Assembly (NCBI GenBank): GCA_958425285.1 | Contig: CATZVV010000043.1 | Span: 1-10,503, forward strand | Direction: 5' to 3' | Length of the DNA: 10,503 nucleotides | Source: an uncultured Lachnoclostridium sp. | GTDB lineage: Bacteria > Bacillota > Clostridia > Lachnospirales > Lachnospiraceae | In this document: positions 6,288 through 10,503 of the stretch, one piece after another | Layout: each line of letters starts with the position of its first letter | How positions within the stretch are numbered: position 1 is the first letter of the stretch | Program-made: the position numbers and the translations under genes | The notes under the pieces: model-generated | What the model saw: the letters and a program-made list of their open reading frames with translations, nothing else | Database searches by the model: none | Told to the model about the DNA's origin: nothing

Positions 6288-8233
6288 TATACCTCTGCCC
6301 CCTGTCTGACAAGTACTTTATTCTTATTAAAGCGAATCACATGCAGTACAATCAATGCTGCCACCAGAGCAAGTCCGACAAAATCTAAAACGTAAATCGG
6401 AAGCAGGCAGCACAATGCACCGACTAAAGCAATAACTCTCTCAAATGCAGTTGTTTTCTGCAGGAAGAAGCCCTCGACCGCAATGATAAAAGAAAACATG
6501 AAACTAATTACCATTAAAACTGCCCAAATCGTTTCATACCACTGTCCCTGAAGAAGCAATGCCGGTCTATACAGGAATAAGAAAGGAAGAACAAATCCTC
6601 CAATAGCCAAACGCATTGATACGATACACGTCTTCAAGAACTTTGCATCTGCCAGACCAGAAGCAACCAGACATCCGATGGCAACCGGAGGTGTTAATGC
6701 AGATAACTCCGCAAAGTAAAATACGAAGAAGTGAGCAACAATAATCGGAATTCCGAATGTAGTTAATGCCGGAGCACCTAATAATGCTGCCAAAATGTAC
6801 GCTGAACCACTTGGCATACCCATACCAAAAATCAAACAGGTAATCATAACTAAAATTGCCAGAACAAATAAATTATCTCCTGCAAGTGACAAAGCAAACT
6901 GCGAAATTTTAGACGGCAGTCCTGTGGATGTGAGGATTTCTACTACGCATCCCATCGTTGCCATACATACTGCAATACCTGCAACGGTCTTCGCACCCGA
7001 TTCAAATCCAGACAGAACTTTTGTGATAAATTTCTTAAAGGAGTCCATTGGACTTCTATTACTCTTGTCCATCAATTCGATAGCAAGCCCCATAGCAATT
7101 AATGTGAATACTGCAATGAATAATGCTTTCTGCGGAGAATAGCTCATTACCATCAATACTACCAGAACAATGATCGGAACGACAAACATTGCCAGCTTTC
7201 CGAATGCTTTATGAAACTGTGGGAGCAGTTCTGCTTTGACTTTCTCGTCTCCCAGCTTTAATGCTTTAATATATACGCTCAGCGCAATACCAAGATAATA
7301 CAGTAACGCGGGAGCAACTCCGACTGCAACGATGTAGATGTAAGGAATTCCTGTCCATGAAGCAATAATGAAAGCTGCCGCGTTCATGACAGGCGGAAGA
7401 ATCGCACCTCCTGTCGATGCTGCCGCTTCACATGCTGCTGCAAACTCCGAGGGATATCCTCTTTTCTTCATCAGAGGGATTGATACGGCGCCTGTCAAGG
7501 TAATGTTTGCTGCCACGCTTCCGGTGATAGAACCAATCAGACCACTGGAAATTACAGCAACCTGCGCTCCGCCGGAACGAATTTTTGTAGATGCCACCAT
7601 AGCAGCATCCATGATTGTGCTGATCGCTCCAAATGCCTCCATCAAGCCGCCAAAGATGGTAAATAACACAATCGTATTTGCAGATACTGATGCAAGCATA
7701 CCGTACACACCGGTAAAGTTTGTTGTTACATATGTGATCAAACGGGAAAAGCTTAAACCAGAGTGATAAAAAATACCGGGCATATATTTTCCAAAATATC
7801 CATATGCCAACGCGATTATGGAAATAACCGGGATTACCCAACCCCATGTCATCTTAGTGGCAATCAAAATGACAACTAAGAATACTGCTCCAGAGAACAC
7901 TTTATCAAACGGCTGTCTGCCAATGCTCATCTGAAATCTTGTTGTATTAAAGTGGATGTAGGTAGCAGCCGCTACACTTGCCACAAGAAGGATAATCATA
8001 AAAGCACTGCGCGCTTTATCTTTTGTTTGTGTTAACTTAATAGCCTGTAAAAAAATGATTGCAAGAGAAAACGCAATATGTAAGTTGATATGCTGCTCTG
8101 CAGACAGCATGGTGAAATTTGCCGCCAGTAGTTGATAACAGCTCATAATAATCGCAATCACGATAACCGCTTTATCAATCCATATTTCTGTTTTCGTTTT
8201 TTCAATCATTGTCGCTTCATTCACTTCCGACAT
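6287..8233 (-). CDS. Fused TRAP transporter permease (DctQM type, TAXI system)
   Basis: A 648-aa polytopic membrane protein in which the small (DctQ-like) and large (DctM-like) TRAP subunits are one chain, as is usual in TAXI systems. The N-terminal 110 or so residues hold about three or four hydrophobic segments. The rest is the DctM-like translocation domain, with the well conserved ISSGLIGSITGSVAANI (228-244), SIPLMKKRGYP (251-261) and AAASTGGAILPPVMNAAAF (270-288). It moves the substrate delivered by the binding protein, driven by an ion gradient. I place the start at ATG 8233 (MSEVNEA) because GGAGG at 8246-8242 is ideally spaced; an in-frame TTG at 8248 overlaps that ribosome site and is a poor choice. 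It lies 30 bp after the binding protein gene and overlaps the next gene by one base. Confidence 0.92.
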   Translation of the reverse strand: MSEVNEATMIEKTKTEIWIDKAVIVIAIIMSCYQLLAANFTMLSAEQHINLHIAFSLAIIFLQAIKLTQTKDKARSAFMIILLVASVAAATYIHFNTTRFQMSIGRQPFDKVFSGAVFLVVILIATKMTWGWVIPVISIIALAYGYFGKYMPGIFYHSGLSFSRLITYVTTNFTGVYGMLASVSANTIVLFTIFGGLMEAFGAISTIMDAAMVASTKIRSGGAQVAVISSGLIGSITGSVAANITLTGAVSIPLMKKRGYPSEFAAACEAAASTGGAILPPVMNAAAFIIASWTGIPYIYIVAVGVAPALLYYLGIALSVYIKALKLGDEKVKAELLPQFHKAFGKLAMFVVPIIVLVVLMVMSYSPQKALFIAVFTLIAMGLAIELMDKSNRSPMDSFKKFITKVLSGFESGAKTVAGIAVCMATMGCVVEILTSTGLPSKISQFALSLAGDNLFVLAILVMITCLIFGMGMPSGSAYILAALLGAPALTTFGIPIIVAHFFVFYFAELSALTPPVAIGCLVASGLADAKFLKTCIVSMRLAIGGFVLPFLFLYRPALLLQGQWYETIWAVLMVISFMFSFIIAVEGFFLQKTTAFERVIALVGALCCLLPIYVLDFVGLALVAALIVLHVIRFNKNKVLVRQGAEV

Positions 8234-8263
8234 TTTGACTGCCTCCAAATTTAAGTCTCTAAA

Positions 8264-9331
8264 TTATTCTCCGTATACTCTGAAATTATCACTCCACATG
8301 TTTGCTTCTTTTAAAGCTTTCGCTGCGCCTGGATGGAACGGAATATCCTCCGTACAGGCCTTCATTGCAACATCATTAAATTTATCAAAATAAGCAGAGA
8401 TTTTCTTTAAATCTTCAACATGATCGATTGCACACTTTGTATATTTATATACATCATCCTCGCTCACATCTGCTTTAAAGATAACCACACCGCTATTAGC
8501 TGCTGCTAAATATGTTTCACCTGCCGGAATAGTTGCGCATTCCTCACTTGTCAAGATTGCGCTTCCAATACCAGAATTCATGCCTTTTACTTTTTTCTCA
8601 ACTTCCGAAGACATATTCAGAATACGGATTGGATTCGTTGCTTCTGTTTCAACGATACCGCTAATCGGGCTTCCATTCGCATATGATCCAACAAATGCAT
8701 CAATTCGGCCATCTTTCAGAGCTGTATAGCCTTCACTCCATGTAAAGTAATCCACTTTAACTTTATCCTTAATTCCATATGCATCTAATACAAGGTTGAG
8801 TACCATTGTCGAACTGCTTGCTGCCGGTGGAAATCCAATGTGCTTGCCCTCAAGATCTTCATATGTTTTGATATCAGACTTATCGAGTACAACAATCGGC
8901 AACGCCCAGGTAACAAAACCAAATCCCTGTAACATATCTTCTTCCGGAATTGCTACTGAAAATGGCTCTGCACCATTCTTAGCATTTACCAAATCGATCG
9001 TTCCTGAATAACCCGCCTGCAGATCTCCACTATCAATCAAGCTGATAATCTCCGCACCGCCTGAAGTTGTAACAGTAGATGTTCTTAAATCTGTATTGGA
9101 ATTTACCACGGATGATAATGCCTCAAGAACGACATTATCCGTTCCACCTACAGAACCAGTGCCAAAGCTTAAAATGTCTCCGTTTCCTGCCGGTGCTGCC
9201 GCCTGTGTGCTGTCGGCAACCGGTGCTGAAGATTCCGCCGTATTGCCTGCTGTTATCGCTCCTCCTGAAGAACAAGCCGCTAAGCTTAAAACCATTGCAC
9301 ATGATAATGCTACTGAAACTACCTTTCTCAT
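8264..9331 (-). CDS. TAXI-family TRAP solute-binding lipoprotein
   Basis: This 355-aa protein captures substrate outside the membrane and delivers it to the TRAP permease encoded next. The N-terminus is a lipoprotein signal (MRKVVSVALS..., lipobox LAAC with Cys20), followed by a Ser/Ala/Thr-rich linker to about residue 50. The fold then begins with LSFGTGSVGGTDNVVLEAL (54-72), the typical TAXI start, and HIGFPPAASSSTMVLN and LKDGRIDAFVGSYANG follow later. Known TAXI members bind glutamate-like or other carboxylate ligands; the ligand here is not evident. The start is ATG 9331, with GGGAGG just upstream. An in-frame GTG/ATG-like extension to 9418 would place 29 residues before the signal peptide and is rejected. 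It is the first gene of the operon. Confidence 0.92.
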   Translation of the reverse strand: MRKVVSVALSCAMVLSLAACSSGGAITAGNTAESSAPVADSTQAAAPAGNGDILSFGTGSVGGTDNVVLEALSSVVNSNTDLRTSTVTTSGGAEIISLIDSGDLQAGYSGTIDLVNAKNGAEPFSVAIPEEDMLQGFGFVTWALPIVVLDKSDIKTYEDLEGKHIGFPPAASSSTMVLNLVLDAYGIKDKVKVDYFTWSEGYTALKDGRIDAFVGSYANGSPISGIVETEATNPIRILNMSSEVEKKVKGMNSGIGSAILTSEECATIPAGETYLAAANSGVVIFKADVSEDDVYKYTKCAIDHVEDLKKISAYFDKFNDVAMKACTEDIPFHPGAAKALKEANMWSDNFRVYGE

Positions 9332-9461
9332 AAGTGAACCTCCCTGAATTGAAATAGTATAGTTACTGCTCCTAGAAATACCACTAAAAACAAAATACTG
9401 GTTTTGTGCATTTTGCACTTTTTTTAATTGTATTCATTGATATACTTGTGTCTATAGTCAA

Positions 9462-9490
9462 AATATAGCACACTATTTTATATTAGTCAA
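9462..9490 (-). promoter_or_regulatory. Promoter of the TAXI-TRAP/Tm-1/DASS operon
   Basis: On the minus strand TTGACT (9490-9485) and TATATT (9467-9462) are 17 bp apart, close to the sigma-A consensus. Transcription would start near 9455, leaving a leader of about 120 bases before the ATG at 9331. Confidence 0.7.
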
Positions 9491-9505
9491 TACTATTATT
9501 CATTT

Positions 9506-9515
9506 TAGTATACCA
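9506..9515 (+). promoter_or_regulatory. Candidate GntR operator 1 (TAGTATACCA)
   Basis: TAGTATACCA is palindromic but for one pair and fits the TnGTnnnACnA style of FadR-type sites. It sits between the two -35 boxes, 15 to 20 bp from each, so one bound dimer could affect both promoters. Confidence 0.5.
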
Positions 9516-9532
9516 TTTCACCGAATAGTCGA

Positions 9533-9561
9533 TTGTCTTTTTTGAAAGAGTGTGTTATGAT
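9533..9561 (+). promoter_or_regulatory. Promoter of the GntR-type regulator
   Basis: TTGTCT (9533-9538) and TATGAT (9556-9561) are 17 bp apart, with TG one base before the -10 box (extended -10). Transcription would start near 9568. Confidence 0.7.
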
Positions 9562-9568
9562 AGAAATA

Positions 9569-9578
9569 TAACATACCA
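9569..9578 (+). promoter_or_regulatory. Candidate GntR operator 2 (TAACATACCA)
   Basis: It shares ATACCATT with site 1 but has a weaker left half. It covers the predicted transcription start of the regulator gene, where binding would repress the gene itself. Confidence 0.4.
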
Positions 9579-9617
9579 TTCGTGATCAAATTAGCAATTG
9601 TACTCAAAACCACAATT

Positions 9618-9627
9618 TAGTGTACCA
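9618..9627 (+). promoter_or_regulatory. Candidate GntR operator 3 (TAGTGTACCA)
   Basis: It shares TAGT and TACCATT with site 1 and lies in the leader of the regulator gene, about 24 bp before its ATG. Confidence 0.45.
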
Positions 9628-9650
9628 TTATAAAAATCGGGAGGATAACT

Positions 9651-10322
9651 ATGGATACTGGAATTGCCAGAAGCGAACAAGTATATGAACATCTTAAGAA
9701 TTTAATATTATCAAGAGCCTTAAAACCCGGAGAAAAAATCCCCGAAGCTAAATTAGCTGCTCAGTTTGGGTTAAGCCGCACACCAATACGTGAAGCTATT
9801 AAAAAATTAGCCAACGACGGTATCGTCACCTTATATCCCAATCGATTCGCTGAAGTCAGTGTTCTTCCGCAGAATTGGTTACAAGAAGTCGGCATGGTCC
9901 GCCTGTCTCTGGATATTGTAGCTGCCCATCTTGCAATTCTATATGGAAGCAATTACGATTATTCTATTATGCAAAAGCTTAATGAGGAATGTCATGAAGC
10001 AACGCTCGCCGGTGACGTAGCAACGCGCATAGAAAAAAACTGCGCTTTTCATCTGGATTTAAGCCGAATGAGCAGAAATGACGAATTATACGAAATCCAG
10101 AAAAAATTGTACCTGAAATTAGAATTTGTCCAAGCCTGTAATTATGACAATATCGAATCTACAGAAGGTCAATATCGTCAGCACTGTCAAATGATTCAGG
10201 CCTTATATAATCGAAATGAAAGCATGCTGATCAATATTCTTTCTGACCATTTAAAAAAATTTCACAATCTTGGTGATATGACTCCTATCATGGGAAGTAT
10301 TCAGGGAATCTTTAAAGCTTAG
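9651..10322 (+). CDS. GntR-family regulator, FadR/FCD subfamily
   Basis: This 223-aa DNA-binding regulator very probably controls the divergent transport operon and itself. Residues 8-68 form the winged HTH of GntR proteins (VYEHLKNLILSRALKPGEKI, then LAAQFGLSRTPIREAIKKL and a short wing). Residues 80-205 form an all-helical FCD ligand domain. In that domain the usual metal or carboxylate-binding set is Asp-x3-His plus two later His; here His134, His178 and His200 are in place, but the Asp is Asn130 (KNCAFH). FCD regulators usually bind organic acids, which suits the transporters next door. ATG at 9651 has GGGAGG upstream at good spacing. No clear terminator follows the stop codon. Confidence 0.92.
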   Translation: MDTGIARSEQVYEHLKNLILSRALKPGEKIPEAKLAAQFGLSRTPIREAIKKLANDGIVTLYPNRFAEVSVLPQNWLQEVGMVRLSLDIVAAHLAILYGSNYDYSIMQKLNEECHEATLAGDVATRIEKNCAFHLDLSRMSRNDELYEIQKKLYLKLEFVQACNYDNIESTEGQYRQHCQMIQALYNRNESMLINILSDHLKKFHNLGDMTPIMGSIQGIFKA

Positions 10323-10441
10323 TTTTCTATGAATATTTTTAACATCCGATCTGCGAAATTCCCCCGCTTCTAAGCGGAGCGAAGGCGGCGAGATGGACAG
10401 CGGCATATCATGATGCCATATGTAAAGCAGGAAAATACCGG
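10323..10441. other. Intergenic hairpin-bearing stretch
   Basis: After the regulator, the base composition turns GC-rich from about 10360. Two hairpins are visible: CCGCT-TCTA-AGCGG (10364-10377) and GGCAT-ATCATG-ATGCC (10402-10417). No gene is convincing. The stretch could be the 3' flank of the leftward gene entering from the right, or the end of another mobile element. Confidence 0.4.
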
Positions 10442-10452
10442 TCATAAACCGG
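10438..10452 (-). terminator. Hairpin overlapping the stop of the right-edge gene
   Basis: On the minus strand CCGGT-TTATG-ACCGG is followed by TATTTTCC. The stem covers the last codons and the TGA at 10444-10442. The T-rich tail makes a terminator possible, though the stem is only 5 bp. Confidence 0.4.
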
Positions 10453-10503
10453 GCCAATCTTCCTTGATGTCTCGAAGTGTATCAATAGTTCCTGTAACGT
10501 AAT
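10442..10503 (-). CDS. C-terminal end of an unidentified leftward gene (partial)
   Basis: Reading leftward from the window edge, one frame gives YVTGTIDTLRDIKEDWPGL followed by TGA at 10444-10442. The residue mix and clean stop look like real protein sequence, and the frame runs off the right edge. Nineteen residues are too few for me to name a family. The other two frames on this strand are less protein-like. The gene converges on the GntR regulator. Confidence 0.4.
   Translation of the reverse strand, partial: YVTGTIDTLRDIKEDWPGL

Larger units (their letters stand above)
9332..9650. promoter_or_regulatory. Divergent control region between operon and GntR gene
   Basis: This AT-rich 319-bp gap contains no gene. 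It holds one promoter for each direction, three similar candidate operators, and a leader of about 120 bases before the TAXI gene. In that leader lie a perfect palindrome GTGCA-TTT-TGCAC (9406-9418) and an AU-rich hairpin CAAAA/TTTTG (9391-9406) followed on the leftward transcript by TTTTT. The hairpins could be a weak attenuator, but both stems are short. Confidence 0.7.

Noticed and set aside
7368..7847. Long open frames on the + strand and in another minus frame inside the TRAP permease gene
   Set aside because: They lie within a strongly recognised permease coding region and look like shadow frames with no family features.
6287..8248. TTG start at 8248 for the TRAP permease
   Set aside because: The TTG overlaps the GGAGG that serves ATG 8233.
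9332..9418. N-terminal extension of the TAXI protein
   Set aside because: It would put 29 residues before a complete lipoprotein signal peptide, while ATG 9331 has a strong ribosome site.
1..10503. CRISPR arrays, tRNA or rRNA genes
   Set aside because: I saw no regularly spaced repeats and no cloverleaf or ribosomal RNA signatures on either strand.

Overview
The window looks like chromosomal DNA from a low-to-moderate GC Firmicute, probably a Clostridia/Lachnospiraceae-type anaerobe. This rests on strong GGAGG-type ribosome sites, the style of the IS3 and ATPase transposon genes, and a FadR-type GntR regulator beside a TAXI-TRAP operon. No marker gene here fixes the species.

Left third (1 to about 2860): a graveyard of mobile elements, all read leftward. 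A 106-aa protein of unknown function (298-618) follows the C-terminal part of an ExeA/TniB-like AAA ATPase (631-1205). That ATPase has lost its Walker A half exactly where an IS3-family element begins. The IS3 element (about 1206-2458) has clear imperfect terminal repeats, an OrfA, an A7 slippery run for -1 frameshifting into OrfB, and all three DDE residues with D35E spacing. Its OrfB carries a second A7 run where the frame breaks by +1. Beyond its right end lies the wreck of a second, different IS3 element (2459-2737), in which the start of OrfA is fused to the OrfA/OrfB junction by an internal deletion. Nothing on the right continues the ATPase gene, so the region is a rearranged mosaic rather than one simple insertion. 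Two TTATYCGGCA repeats at 119-152 may be what is left of a transposon end.

Middle and right (2874-9331): one tightly packed leftward operon. In transcription order it holds a TAXI-family solute-binding lipoprotein, a fused TRAP permease (DctQM type), a UPF0261/Tm-1-like protein, a PEP-hydrolase-like TIM-barrel protein, and a DASS/SLC13 anion transporter. Junctions are short or overlapping (TAATG, ATGA), which suggests translational coupling. The two middle proteins correspond to the two halves of the plant Tm-1 protein, here as separate neighbouring genes. A 12-bp inverted repeat closes the operon.

Regulation: a divergent GntR/FCD regulator (9651-10322) faces the operon across a 319-bp gap. 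The gap holds a good promoter in each direction and three similar TArYrTACCATT sites, which suit FadR-type operators. The simplest model is that the regulator senses an organic acid-like ligand and controls uptake (TAXI-TRAP), processing or signalling (the Tm-1 pair), and a second anion transport step (DASS). The substrate is unknown. At the far right, hairpin-rich sequence and the last 19 codons of a leftward gene mark the start of another unit.
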